From Pterobdella sp. o SKG-2022 (Eukaryota; Annelida; Clitellata; Hirudinida; Piscicolidae), in the NCBI GenBank assembly GCA_964035795.1, contig OZ038320.1:12126118-12190117 (forward strand): DNA of 64,000 bases, written 5' to 3'. Shown piece after piece: positions 11,715 to 25,400 of this stretch. The notes beneath the pieces were generated by a model. It did no database searches and had not been told where the DNA came from. It saw nothing but the letters and a program-made list of their open reading frames with translations. Position 1 is the stretch's first letter, and the number at the start of each line of letters is the position of its first letter. The position numbers and the translations under genes were made by a program.

Positions 11715-14700
11715 ACATGACTTGGGTTTTTTACTTCATTATAACTTAATTATTTGTGTGCTTAGTAAATAAGATTTTACAGATTTTTGATCTTTTGAGC
11801 CTCATTGTTACAACCAAATCTTTACAAATCCTAATTCCCTATAAAGAGTATTTCATTCTGTTATTACAAATTTTTAAGATAATCATATATCTGTAAAGGT
11901 TATTAACTTTTTATGTTTATAATGTAACTATCGGTTATAGATAAAGCTTAGTAATAGTTTTACATCTTTTGTTCATCATGTAACTATTGATTAGCGATAC
12001 TTACGTGACTAACTAATCGATTATAATTGAAAAATGAAAAAAGTAAATTTTTCTTCTTATTTCAATTTTTACTTGAGACAAATTGTTGATATAAATTATT
12101 GAAAATTAATTTAGATGGTGAAAAAAAATAATTAAAACAACAAAAATATATATTATGTTATTTTTTACCACATTTTCTTCATTATGGTATCTTTTATAAC
12201 GTTGACGAACACTTGTTGTTTCACCATGTTCAAATTTTGTATTTAATTGTTTTTCATGCTACTTTCTCCGCTTGAACTGCTGGTTTTTACTACCGTTTGA
12301 AATTTATCCTTTAAATTTTTTTATGTTTTTTATTTATTTTGCTTCAAAAAAGTTTTTTCTAAATAAAAAATACATGAAACTTGCTTAAAAAATATAAAAT
12401 CTGATGATAGTACTTATAAAAGTCGACTAAAATGCTAGATTCATTTTCGATCTCAGGTGATATAAAAATACAGTAGAATATTATATGAACCAATTTCATA
12501 TATCATCAATAACAATCACTCACATTCTACTTGCAGATATTTGCAATATTTTCTGTCTTCATTTAAATTTTCATATTCCTTTTCAAAGTATATTCCAAAA
12601 CTTTGGCCTTTAAAATATTTTCAAAAGTTTCTTAAAAAGATGCGATCTAAAATGACATACACCTCTTCAAATGAGTTAGGAGTCTATACAATGAAAAGCA
12701 CCGCAACTTTTACACATGCCCTACAGTTTAGTACTGAATATTCCAATACAAATATTCCAATTAATTTGATCAAACTTCTTAACTTTGGCATAAGAATTTA
12801 CGTGCGGTGTTTTGTCCATTAGTTTTGTTAGTACATTAAGGTTTGGACAATTGAATTGACTGCCATTCTTCATACTTTCACAATATCTAGTGATAATAAG
12901 TCAACAAAAAATATTCGAGTAGAACATAGAATATTCAAATAACTCTGAGTTTATCAACAAAAAGTAAAATGCTTTTCTCAAGCCAAAGTAAAATAACAAA
13001 AAATTATTGAGCGCTGAATTTTTTTTGTTAACAATTAAAATAATTCTTATAATGTTGAAAGTAAAAGAGTTTTAAAAAAATACGACAAACTTGCTCTCAA
13101 GCTTATTCTTTGAATCTTCTTTGTTTTCCCATTGAGTTATGAAATTCAACTGAATGCTAACTTTTATTTTAGCGGATGTTTTCAAGAGCTTTAGGACTAA
13201 ACTTCTTAAAAGTTGAAGTTTTTTTTTCATGCATTAAACTATTCATATTTTCTGAAAAAAACGAATGTTATATTCCTTTTTTTATGTGGATGTTCATCAC
13301 TTGTTCTCAATTATTTTACTTGCCTTTTTGTGATAAGAGTTTGAAGAGGCATATATCATGCGTTTGTTGTACTTTTATTTTGTAACATAAGTTTCGTCAA
13401 AGTTTTCAAAAACACGAAAACTTGCAAAAATGAAAGAAGATACCAATTTCGGCACATATTAATTGGAGGTCTGTCAAAAATAACTTTCAAATTTATTTTA
13501 AATAACCTCATTCAATTGTATCAAAATTATAAAAACTTTTGTTTTAAAGTGTTTATTTCATCTACCAACAACAATGAAAAATGTTTTCTCGAATATTTAC
13601 AGCTTAAATAATTCTTTTTTTCCCCGATTATTGAAAATCTAACAACACTGAACTTTTTAAATTTTTGAAAACCTACTGAATTGAATTCAAAAACAAAACA
13701 TTAAAAAATATTCTGAAAAAACTTGGAGGTGGTAGAAAATTTCACTGGAGTACAATAAATGAAACTATTTTACATTTAGAATACCTAAGGTGGTTGAAAG
13801 AATTAAGATTAGAGTTTCTAATACAGTAATATTTGTTTCTTTTGAGAATAATATTGGAGCTGAATTACTTGGTAATGTGAGATATCCTCAGAACGCTTCA
13901 TCAATTAATTAACCATTATGTAGTGTTTCTGGGACTTTTCGAGCATCATCATCATCAGTACGTATGCGTAGGCTTATATATTTAAGAGGCTATTGTTTAA
14001 ACTTTTCAAATCTTTTTCTGGCCCTTCAAGGTAAGGTTTTTATCTCTTTTTTTTGTTTTTTCATTCATTTATTCCAATTGAAAAAAATTATTGAGTATAC
14101 TAATGTAATTCAAAAAAATTATTTGCATATTATTTACAAATTATAAAGCTCAATTATTAAAAATATTTCTTTCAAGACATGCAAATGCGCATGTACGTGA
14201 CATTTATGGTGCTTCTGACTTGTAAGCTCATGCAGCACACATTTTTAAAACTTTTTGAAAATAAATGAAATAGGCGGTTAGATTAAAACAACCAAAAACT
14301 CTTGCTTATCACAATTACGACTATATTTGAGTTTTTAAATGAATTAATTGCAAGTATTGCATCTGTTTATTTAATTTTTCAAAAGTATCTGAGAAACAAG
14401 AAATAAAGAAAAAATACATAAAAGTTTCTTATGAAGGAAATAATTCAAACCCTGAACCAATAACTAATATTGTTTTTATTTCAATATTTTTTCAAAGACT
14501 GCTAAACTATTTTTTTCACAAACTTCTCTCTCCAAAAGCACACGGCTTAAACCTCTTTCAAGCTGATTACTTCAGCTCTCTTCGGAGAGGCCTTGATCAA
14601 CTGCACTGGCTTAAAAATACCAATTAGAATTTCTTCAGCTTATTTACATTTTCATGTTTAATTAATTTCTTCTATTTTTACAGTCTCTTGCCTTTTAGAC

Positions 14701-14822
14701 ATTTATCAAGCACTGATATGTATGCTAAAAGTTATGTTCAATAAATTTTTACAAGGAAAGAAATTGTCCTTAAATTTATATAAAAGTTCTGTAAATTATT
14801 TCTGGTGTTGAATTTATTTCAG
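11715..14822. other. Intergenic between PanK-like copies A and B
   Basis: 3.1 kb of AT-rich sequence with no recognisable exon or transposon protein and no leftover PanK-like exon. It ends with the acceptor TTATTTCAG immediately before the ATG of copy B. Confidence 0.4.
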
Positions 14823-17800
14823 ATGTCAGCCTTGCAGTTTTCTCCGTGCAACGAGGCTCAACTCGAAGTAGATCTGCAATTCATTGACCATCCACTCGGA
14901 TTTGTTCTAGATGCGGGTAACTTGCTTATTGCAGTATTTAAAATCTTGGACTTAAACTTTCAAAAAAAACGATGCGAAAATTGAGAGATCTGTTTCTATT
15001 CTTGCTTGTTGCTTTTTGTTATCAAACGTTAAGTAGGGCAGTTTAGGAGGAAGTAAAAGGAAAAAAAGCAATAAATACGTCAAATATTCAGCCTCAGTAG
15101 ACTGATTTTTAAAAAAACAATGTCTTTTCATTGTTTGAGTTTTATTTGATATAAAATTTTCTGTTAGTTAATTTATATATTGAACAAGTTTCATTCTTTT
15201 CTTCAATCAACCAGTAAGCGTTGACAAAATTTTTTCATAATAATTAACTGAAAGTAGTTTTTTAAAAGTCTTGAAGCTTTTTTTCGAATAAAAAAAATAT
15301 GAACTTCAGACCAAAATTATGAAAAATGAAGTTTTCTGAAGTTTTTCAATTATAATAAACTTGAGTAAACCACAGCACTAGTATGATTTTCAATAGTAAA
15401 ATATTCATATTTCAACAATGTTAAATTATTTTTCATCGAAATAACATCAATGGATAAAGTTCGAAGAAGCATTTCTTCTATATTATCCATGCACGAAGTT
15501 TGAACCAGACATTTGAGAATAAAGCAAAAAACAATACTGAATCACCAATTCAAAACCGTTTCTTCACTGAGGAAACTTTAGAAAATCATTGCTTTTATGA
15601 AATTTTAATAATTTTAGTTAAAACGAAAATAAAATTTTAAAATCGAAAACTACTGTTTTATTCTAAGTTAAATTGGTTTTAATATAATATGCCAACTCTT
15701 GGCTTTTTTTATTTTCTATGAACTGAGTCTTTAAAAAAATACTTGCGTTTTGAAATTTTGCCACAATTTTGAATTTATTTTTCATTATTTAAAAAGTCTT
15801 TTATTATAAGATTATGTTATTTGAAAGACTTCGATAACATATTTTTCAACCTCATAGCAACTTTTCAGAGACATCTTAATTTACTTTTAAGCAATATCAA
15901 TAATCATTAACGTCGATATTATGAGAAAATATTAGTACATTTATTAGCAAAAAAGCTAGAATTTTTGGTAAGTATAGGCTTACTATAATACATTAGTAAT
16001 CTTGCTAATACGTGCTAACGTATTATGGTAAGGCTATACTTACCGAAAGCTCTAGCTTTTTTTTCTTATAAATGTACTAAAAATTTTTTCATAATATCGA
16101 CATTAATGCTTATTGAACCTCATAACAGAATTCAGAAAATTCTTTTTTATATGCTACTCATTTAGTTTTATTTACATAAGCAACCTGAATATGTTCAAAG
16201 GTTATAAAATTATAAAACCAATCATCTTCAAACAAACTCTTACTTGATAAAAAATTGAATGAAAATGAACAATTTTGAAATCGATATGACATTTGGACAA
16301 CATAGGAGGGTCTTTGACCAAGCTGATTTATCGATCGAAAAAAGATTACAAAGATGGCAAGCCTTTGAAAGTGATTAATTTCATTATATAAGTTTTGTTG
16401 AATATATCTATTTCTACAGTTTGATTTGATAGTTTTTGACTTAACTATGTATTTAAAATTCAATACTGCTAAAAGTTCAAAATTTAAATAGTTTCATTTT
16501 TTTATTTGATCAGCCGTCAGAACATGGAACACTTAGACTGAAATCGTTTACAATAGGAGAATTAGAAGGTCTGCTAGATTACATCAAGGAAAACGTGGAT
16601 ATATGTATAAAAGAAGAACACAAAGAAGTGGTTTGGTGGCATACTGGAATTACGTCGAAGTCATTCATTAAGTCACTTCAAGAAGAACTTAACTGCAAGT
16701 TTGTTATGTGACAAATATATCTTACTGAATTGAATTTTTCATATTTAAGTTTTTAACAGAAAAATATTCTTTTCGTTATTTTTTCGAAATTCTAAAAAAA
16801 CCTTTTGAAGATTTTTTGAGAGAGCTTATCAACCGTTTTATTAAAAAAATTTTTGAATAGCTCAAACTTTAGGTGAAACATCCAAGGTTATTTTGATTTT
16901 CGATTTTCTATCACAGATATCAGTTACATTCAGAAATGACTGCATTGATGAGAGCCTTGAAAGGCTACAGCTCCTTCAAAAAGTCTTTCCATAAGGTTTT
17001 TTTAGAGTCTCTTGAAAAAGCTAGTCAATATTCAAAAGGAGTCATGAAAATGCACGAAAAATGGTCAAAGTGGGGAGATGATTCAGGGCTGACCGAAAAT
17101 AAAAGTAGATTTTTAATTCTATTGATAACTAAAGTTTAAAATTTAATGCTCAAAAGCTCATATTTTATATAAAAAAATTTTAGATGAAAGAATTATGGCA
17201 AAGATGGAAGTCTTTTCTTCTGGCCATTATTTTTCTGACCTGCTATCTACTAAAGATTATAAATCATGGGCGGACATCCACCTTTCCACCCCTAGTTTCC
17301 TCAACCCTCCCTTTTTAGCTCTCATATTCGGATCTGCTGGAGGCATTTTCTCGGTCAGAACATTATTTCATTGGAAATTTACAAACGTATCTGGAAACTT
17401 TTAAAAAAATTAGTTTATATTTTTACCTTCGAGTGGTTCTAAATACTTTTTGAAAAGATGTGACATAAATTATGAAAAAACAGGTTGATAAACAGTTTAA
17501 AGCCAAACTTTTGGACTTTTCAGCAGCTTCTGGGAAAACTATGCATGCTTTGGCAGAATTATTATTAAGCGAAAAAGTATTAATTTTTTTCTATGATGTG
17601 AATTTTGATAAAGATTCTTTCATGCTTCTTGGGTTTGAAGTCAAACCTTTACAAAATAAATAACGAGAATATTGTTCTAAAACGGCCCAATTTTTTAGGA
17701 CTTCAACAAATTCATACAACTTGCTCAAGAAGGCGATAGCAACAAGGTGGATTTAAGAACTAATGATTTTAATCTAAATGATACTGATGAAGAAACTTGG

Positions 17801-18396
17801 TATTCTGCGTTTCCTGATGATATTGTTGCATTTGAACTTGGAAAACTTTCATCTAACAACGTTGATGGCAGAAGTATCTTATATATATGATAAAAACCTA
17901 TGGGAACTTTAATTTCAAAAATACAGAAAAAATTTGTTGATTCTTATTTTTTAAAATTTTTCACATATATCTCAACAAATTCAAGGCAAGGATTTTAGCA
18001 AGGCGGATTTGGCTGCGGGACTTTTAAGCTTACAACTGCACGCTTTGTGCAAAATGGTCGTTTCAAACATAAGAATTTCAAAGATTTATGATGTTTATGT
18101 ATGTGGATCGATCTTCCAGTTTCCTCATGTCAGACATGTCTTTGAGAGACATTTCTACTCAGATTCTCTTCTCACATCCCTCGAACATGTGCGTAGTTTA
18201 AAGATTTGGGCTTTTATTGAGAATATTTTTCTTTAATCGAATAAAGTTGAACTATTTGAAAATATTTTTCAAGGGACAATTATTCAAACTACACTTTTTT
18301 GACAATCCCGGTTATTTGGTTGGTTTGGGGGTGTGGATGACAAACATCGATGAAGAAAAACTCAGAAAAACATCCCAGAAAATCTCAAAAACTTAA
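14823..18396 (+). CDS. PanK-like pseudo-pantothenate kinase, copy B (431 aa, nine exons)
   Basis: Exons 14823-14916, 16306-16370, 16514-16698, 16917-17104, 17184-17353, 17484-17576, 17699-17873, 17986-18188 and 18274-18396 total 1296 nt, with the same nine-exon structure and phases as copy A. Only exons 5 and 7 differ in length, by +6 and -3 nt. GGSLTKL is kept. The residue aligned with the PanK catalytic Glu is Ile105, in the HTGITSKSFIK stretch, and the one aligned with Arg207 is Leu243. Exon 3 is nearly identical to exon 3 of copy A at DNA level, whereas exons 4 and 5 have diverged. Intron 1 (14917-16305) holds a foldback element at 15897-16115. No frame disruptions are seen, so the gene looks intact. 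Function is unknown; the inference of a pseudo-enzyme is the same as for copy A. Confidence 0.85.
15897..16115. mobile_element. Foldback element 1 (MITE-like), about 219 bp
   Basis: Two arms of roughly 100 bp are reverse complements with scattered mismatches. The outer parts (15897-15945 against 16067-16115) share ATTATGA..GTCGATATTATG-type sequence. The inner parts share GCTAGA, GGTAAGTATAG and TAATAC blocks. Only a short central spacer around 16000-16010 is unpaired. No coding capacity. It lies in intron 1 of PanK-like copy B. I did not establish a target-site duplication. Confidence 0.75.
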
Positions 18397-19789
18397 AACA
18401 TGACTTAGGTTTTGAATTTTCTATGAACTTAGTTGTTTATGAAAAAAATTCAAGTTTTAATATTAATACTATTTTAAGTTTCATAGTAATTTCTATAAAT
18501 CAAAAAGACAATTTTTTTATCTGTATAATAACATTTAATCTATAAAGTATCCCTTGATAATATTAAGAACTATACAAATAGCTTTTTTTTCTCTATTTTT
18601 TCTATTATATTAGAACTTTTTCTACTAATTGTAATTTCACAGAAAGTTTGTGTTCTTATTTTAAATTTGAAATATGCCATGTATTGGTACCTTGAAACGC
18701 TCTATTTCATAAATTAATCAAGTAACTAACCTTTGTTCTCGATTTTTTCCGAAGAACACATTTTTCGAATTTAAAAAAAAAAGATTGAAAACTTAATAGT
18801 AGATAAAATTTTAATTAAAAAGCTAATTAGATTATAGTGAAAAAAATAAAAAGTAAAAAAATAAACTAGTGTCCCAAAAGTTTTGGTCCAATAAAAAGAT
18901 TTACACCAAAATGAATCTCATTGTCCCATGACAATTTTTCTTGAAAAAAATTTTTTCTGTCATTTTACTTCTGTTCTTATCTTTTAGCTCAACGATTATA
19001 AAAATGTGATTGGATTAACGTTAGGAAATGTTGCCTGAATATTGGTAATCTTGTTTTCTAATGCTCACAAGAGAATATATAGACATGGCCTTGCGTATAT
19101 AATGTAAAAGCAACCTTAATAGGTAAATGTTATGGCGTTTTGTCCTTTAGCATTTAACACGCTTGCTAGAAAACAAGTAAATTTTCAAATACAGTACGGA
19201 AAAGATTTTAATTGCTGACCTGACATGGGGTCAAGCCTGGAAATTTTAAGGAAGTTATGGGGTTAGTTTATACAATTGTCTGTCTTAGACTCATTCTAGT
19301 GGGTCTGCTTTTTACCCTTAATAAAACAAAAAACTTCGTTATTCGGTGCTAATTGACAACCAAATCAGATTTGAGCCAAAAAAAAATGATAAGCTAGAAG
19401 GAATATTATTAAAAAGTACAGTAGTTTCTCTTAAATAAAAGAGAAAATAAAGCATTGAGCGTCAAATCAAACTATCAATTTTTTTTTTGTTTTTTTTAAC
19501 AAGATGTCGTTTATTTGAAACAAAAAAGATAATGCACAATTGAAATGTATAAAAAGTGAAGTGAAAATTGCGGTATAGTTAAGGACAGCGAAAGTATTTA
19601 ATACAATAAAACAGTTGAATGTCTTATTTTATAATGATAGGAAAGAGTTAAGTCTAAAGCTCATTTAAGATGGAATTTTAATAAACAATTTTTAAATCAT
19701 AAGAAAAGGTAAAAATAAAGCGATAAAAGCAAAAAAACAAAAAAAGAGTTAATGTTATAATTATTAGCAGAGATAAATATAGGTAATTT
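18397..19789. other. Intergenic, nothing firmly recognised
   Basis: AT-rich. At 18871-18890 the sequence GTCCCAAAAGTTTTGGTCC is palindromic and resembles the termini of Tc1/mariner-class elements, but I found no partner end and no transposase. Confidence 0.35.
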
Positions 19790-21240
19790 TGTATTTATCA
19801 GATTGGATTCCTCTTTAGAATATCTATAGATACCGTGAGAAAAAGGGAGAATTCGAGATATTATTTTGAGAAGAGAAAATTTTTAACTAGTTTTTTAAAG
19901 GAACTTACTGATTGGGAATTTTGTATATTTTGGAAGTAACTTATTCCAGCTTTTTGGTCCTTGTGTATTTAGGGATAATAGTTTTTTAGTTGTTCTAGAA
20001 TTTTCGCTATCGAAGCTTTTCTTGTGTCTAATGTTATATTTATAAGTTTTACTTTTTATTAGATTATCATAAGAAGTTGGAAGTAGGTTATTTATATGTT
20101 TTTTAATGTAGATTAAGATATGTAGTGTGTTTATTTTTTTTTTATATCCAATAATTTTAATTTATTATAATTGATGTGTTTATCGTACGGGTAATTGTAT
20201 ATAGTCCTTGTTGTTAAATTTTGTAGGGCTTGAACTGTTTTGACTTAGCTTTATAACTACTAGCCCAAATAATATTGCAAGAATTAATTTCGGAATAGAA
20301 TAGTGCATTGTAATAATTTAGGAATGTGTTGCTGTTGACGTTAAATGTATGTTTTAAAAAATTTATTGTACTTTTAACTTTGCATAACTTTGAAATGAGA
20401 TAGCTCATATAAGACTTGAAATTTAGGTTTGTGTCATATTTTATATCTAAATATTTAATATTATCTTTGTATGCTATGGGAGAATTATTCAGAGTAAATT
20501 TATGGCCTTTTATGTAAGGGTTTATATTTCTGAAAAGTGTAATGTAGGTTTTAGATGTATTTACTATGAGATCATTTTTTGATATCCAATTATAAATATT
20601 ATTTAACTCTGTATTTATATGATGATGTGTTGTGTTGTTTGAGCTTTTTATCTTTATGGGGAATGATATTACTATATCATCAACATATATAATATTATCA
20701 TATTTTTCGTCATTTATTGGAAAATCATTTATGATTATGATAAATAATAGGGGCCCAAGAATTGATCCTTGAGGAACACCCATATTAACTATGTTGGGAT
20801 TCAAATGGTACACATCAATGTTAACTATTTGTTGCCTATTTGTGATAAATGAGTTGATCCAGTCTATTAATACTTTGAAAAAATTTAGAGTATGTAGCTT
20901 GGATAATAATACATTGTGCTATCAAATGCCTTACTTAGATTTTAAAAGAAACTAAAATAAACATTTCTTAGTTTTATTTTTTTATGACATTGTGTTTGAA
21001 ATTATTTAAGCAGTAATCAGTAGATTGTTTTTGATAAAAACGTTTGACAATTTAGTAATAAATTTTTTTCTATAATGTAGTTGTATATTTGATTATGTGC
21101 TATTTTTTCATATATTTTAAAGAAAATTTGAGTTATTGTAATGTGCCTATAGTTATTAAGTTCCAATTTCTATTTTTATTATCTTTTAATATAGGAATGA
21201 CTTTATTTTATTGAATAGATAAAATTTGAGATAAAAAGAA
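19790..21240 (-). pseudogene. Jockey/CR1-like LINE fragment (reverse transcriptase to 3' end)
   Basis: The open frame 20813-20214 on the minus strand contains GVPQGSILGPLLFIIIIND and YVDDIVISF, which are RT motifs of non-LTR retrotransposons (the usual FADD is YVDD here). Next comes the thumb-like region with WISKNDLIVNTSKT. Past its stop, at about 20180-19810, the reading continues as KPSYDKHINYNKLKLL, YNIRHKKSF and GPKSWNKLLP, the usual carboxyl tail of such ORFs. Upstream to about 20880 the frame reads IDWINSFITNRQQIVN. There are no endonuclease or 5' sequences, so it is truncated. Stops and shifts show it is inactive. Confidence 0.85.
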
Positions 21241-22458
21241 TATAAACGAGTAATAATTATTAGACTGCAATGAAATTCCCACAGTTTTGAGCCCTTATAC
21301 ATGTATTATTTTTATAAAAAACCAATAAACCAAGATACTTAGAAAAAATTAGGATAACTTAAATTTTCAAATGCATAAAAACGTATAGAAAAAACCTTAA
21401 ACAACAAAGTTTATTCGAATGAGAATGCTCTTTAGGCATTATTTGGAGCTGAGCGGTTTATCCGGAAGAAGCCCATAAAAATGGAAAACGTCTCCAAGGC
21501 TATAGTAATATATAAAATTCATAACAATACATCATAAAAATGAAGTTAAAATTAATTAGTTGTATGCAGTATATTTGTGAGTGCTAGAAGATGACTGAAC
21601 GATAAAACCAAGTACCATTAAAAACAACTAATTTTACGAGTTTTTTTGTCAGATATAATTTTTGAAATTAACTATTTACTTTTGGCCATACGGATTGCTC
21701 GTTAATAGTAATACGCATGAATGATTGGAAAGCCTTGTGTCGTTAACCCATTAACGACCAGCTTCTTGTTTACGCATCAATTTTTTTAAAAACTTCAAAA
21801 CCTTATTGAAAAAAATTATCTAATTCAGTTAACTTGTCAAAATATGGTGAACTTTGGAGAAATCTGTCAAAACAAAGGCCATTTAATTGATTTAGTCGTA
21901 CTACTGAAGCCTCCAAGCTAAACGTTTTCTGTTCAGGTAATGCAATTGATTTCACTCTTTGATTAGGGATAAAATACACTCTAGTACCCGGGAGACCTGC
22001 ATAAGGACAGTACTTTGTCTTTAAAATCAATTGGTTTTTTAAGTAAATTGTTATCTTGCCATAATAATCATTGTTTATTTATGAAGTATTTAAATCTTTT
22101 TTCTTTATTTAAATTATTCTGAAAAGATTACATTGAGCGTTAATGGTTTAAGAAGGAAGAAGATAGAAAATTTCATGTTAGAAAAAATGGAAAAACAAAA
22201 ATAAAAACTGAATATGTGAGCTTACATTAAAGTTGAAGTTGATATATATATATATATATATGGAATACAAATTATTTTTTCTGGTAGCTACTGCGTTTGT
22301 TAAATTCATGCAAAAACAGTTTTTATACTTTTCATTTATCTTTGCTCCTTATTAATCAAAAAATAAAAACGATTGTTGAAAAACTTACTAAGTATGGATT
22401 CAAAACAATTTATACAAGATTCACTTTTAACCAATTACTTCTAAAAATTTTTTGTGAA
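21241..22458. other. Intergenic upstream of DNA ligase IV, with one coding-like remnant
   Basis: A minus-strand open stretch at 22030-21803 (75 codons) has well-mixed composition, including YCPYAGLPGTRVYFIPNQRV, and may be a remnant of a transposon protein; I do not recognise it. A (TA)n tract lies at about 22243-22262. The rest is AT-rich and featureless. Confidence 0.3.
22243..22262. repeat. (TA)n microsatellite
   Basis: About ten uninterrupted TA units, roughly 200 bases upstream of the ligase IV start codon. Confidence 0.8.
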
Positions 22459-25400
22459 ATGAAAAATGAAAAAATAAATGTAGTTGCTGAAAAAATTACA
22501 TTTTATCAGTTTTCAAATTTTTTGCAAAAACTGAGTCTTTTGCCAACTTTAGAAAAAAAGAAAAGATACTTGAATGAATTTATACTTGAATGGAAAAGAT
22601 TTGGCAGTGAAAATGTCAAATACACAAATGAAGAAGTAGGTAAATTTCAAAAAATATGTTACAAAAAGGGCGTATTTCATTAAATCTTTTGAAAGATTCT
22701 TTATAAAATAATCATAACTAATCATATATTTCAGGAAGACTCATTTTTTCCAGCCATGAGGCTTTTATTACCATTTTTAGACAAAGAAAGAAATGTCTAT
22801 GGTATAAAAGAGGTATGTGATTTTATATATTTTAAAAATTAATTTAATAATACCAATATATGTGGCCTAGAAACTCTTGGAGTTAATGCCACTATAATCA
22901 TATTAGTTATTGTATTGTAATATATTTCAATAATAAAACATTGCTAAAAAATTTTTAACAAAATACAGCACACCTTTGCAAGGCTGTTGATAAAGATTCA
23001 TAGTTTAGGAGCCAAGAGCCCCACTGCACTTAATCTTTATAATTACAAAAGTAATTTCACAGAAGTGAGTAGTTTGGTTGCTTCAGTAAAATTTTGAAGC
23101 TATCTAACAAATAAAAATTTTAGATTCTGTTCGACATTGTAACATGTTATAGAATAGTGTTAGCATACAATATAAACTGTAGGATAAGGATTAGAAAAAC
23201 TCAACTGTAATATTTTAAAATGAACTTTATTAATCCCACAAAAGTTTTAAACTTAAAATTACTTATCAATTAAGGGTAAAAAAAGCAAAGAAGATTTTGG
23301 TAATGTGGCAATGAGGGTGATGAAAGATCGTTGCATCAACAAAGGAACCCTCAATATCAACCAGGTGGAATATTAATATTATCTGTACCTGATTTCAATT
23401 ATTGCTTGTTTGTGTGTTCCAGTATACTGTAAACATAGTTAATATTTTTGAATTAAATAATCTTTGAAGTTTTTTTATAGAATTCTCATACTGTTTTTCA
23501 ATTAAAGCTCTTGCTTTGAACTGCTATACATACAATTATTATTCAATATTAAATTTAGTTTAAAGCCATAAATTTATTTTTATTTATTATTTTTAAAAGA
23601 TAAACCAAATGTTAGACAATGTAGCTGAGGCAAATGTTAATAACGAAAGAGAAACGGTTTGTTTCATTATATGATGTAATGTGTAAGATTGTATAGTTTA
23701 TTTGCACTGATCAATGAAAATATACATTTCAATTAGTTTCTTTTATGTTCATTAAATTCATAAATAATGTATAAATTTTTAAACAAAAAAGCTGTAGATG
23801 TATTATTTAATCCTATAATATAAGTTTTTAAAATAATTCTTTGTGATGATCAGATGGAAAAGCACCTGCTACAATTGATAAAAAACGTTTCTAGTAAAGA
23901 ATTGGCCTGGCTGATACGAATCATTCTCAAGGTTATCATTATTCATCATGAAAATTAGCTTATACTGCTGTATCTGCCACTAACTGAGGTAAATAGCATT
24001 CGACTCTCTTCTCCCATGGTGCAAAACTGTTTTTTCTCTCTTATCCAACTTGAAAATTATTGATATTCAAGATTGGCTTTTTCATACTTTGGCAGTTTTT
24101 TTGCTGTTGTCAACTATGATCACCTGCTAAGCAGAATAACAAAGTTAGCAATCAATCATCTAAATTCTTTTTATAGCCCGTTTCCCTTTACCAAGGGTTA
24201 CGCTTTTTGAAAAATCTATCTTGAAGTCGACTTTTTTCATTTTGAGCGATTGAGGGGACCTGGATAAATTATGCCTAGCTTTCTTTTGTCATTCAACACA
24301 AATTCGTTCCAAGTTTTTTCCGGTCTTCCAGATTTTGTGCAAGAATTTAGTTGCATTTTCACACCTGCAAACTCCAGCTGTTGCTACGCTCCACGTGTTT
24401 AAACTATCTCATTCTGCTGGTAGAAAAAAACCCTTCAACATTTTGAATGTCAATTATAGAAAGAAGAGAGTCAGAATGAAAGTTACGCTCTAACATTGCA
24501 CATTTAGCGAATCATAGCCAGGTTGCTCCGTTTAGAGCGGTTCAACGTGGATACTGTTACAGCACATGTTTCAGCAACATGCAAAATAGTGCATCTGACA
24601 CAGGTTGAATATATACGACCTTTGATCAATAAAGATAGTTGGCGATTGGTAAGAAAAGGTAGAAGTTGGTGAAGCTTACCCCAGGCACACTAGCAACGTG
24701 CTATTGAAGCAAGCTCACATCCACCTATAATATTATTTTTTTGATAACCGCTATTTTTATGTTCAGGTTTTTTCACAAAAAGCAGCTTTTTCTTAGAATT
24801 TTTGGTCTGCTATAGTTCATGACATCATAGTGGATATTTTCTTTGTCGCCACATTTTTTCATCCGGAATTTTTGATATATATTCCAATGTATAATTTTGT
24901 CATTAGTGATTTCATCTGTAATTTATCTTTTACATGTAATTTTTTCAAGAAGTCTTTCATTTTTGAGTTGAGTACTTAAAAGAATACCACACAGTTTTGT
25001 ATCTGGTTAATTTTTTGAAGGGTTGAAGCATAGTTATTTTTTGTATAACTATAATTTTTCAGCTTTTCTTGATTTTATCTAATCAATATGTTTTTCTTTG
25101 GCATATAAAAAATATGCTGTTATAGAAAAGTAATTGAAATGCACATGAAAGGAGGTGAGGCTGGGAATATCAATGAAGAATGTGTTTGCATGCTTCCACC
25201 AAGATGCTGAGGAAGTATACAATGTCAAGTTGAGTCTAGCTGAGGTGGTTTTTAGATATCAATTTGTTTTAATCTAGGATTTAGTTTTTGCTACATTCTG
25301 TTTATATGTTAATAAAAAAACTTCACATAAATTTTATTTTTGAATCTTCAACAAAATAACTACCTTTTTTAATAAAACTAAATCATTATTATTCATTGAA

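Noticed and set aside
13921..13970. CATCATCATCATCAGT run as a possible microsatellite or exon
   Set aside because: Only four repeat units, and no splice or frame context.
16158..16463. Minus-strand 101-codon ORF over PanK-like copy B exon 2
   Set aside because: It overlaps a phase-consistent exon on the plus strand that is conserved in the two paralogues, so it is a shadow.
18871..18890. Possible Tc1/mariner terminal repeat (GTCCCAAAAGTTTTGGTCC)
   Set aside because: No second terminus and no transposase within several kb; a short palindrome alone is not sufficient.
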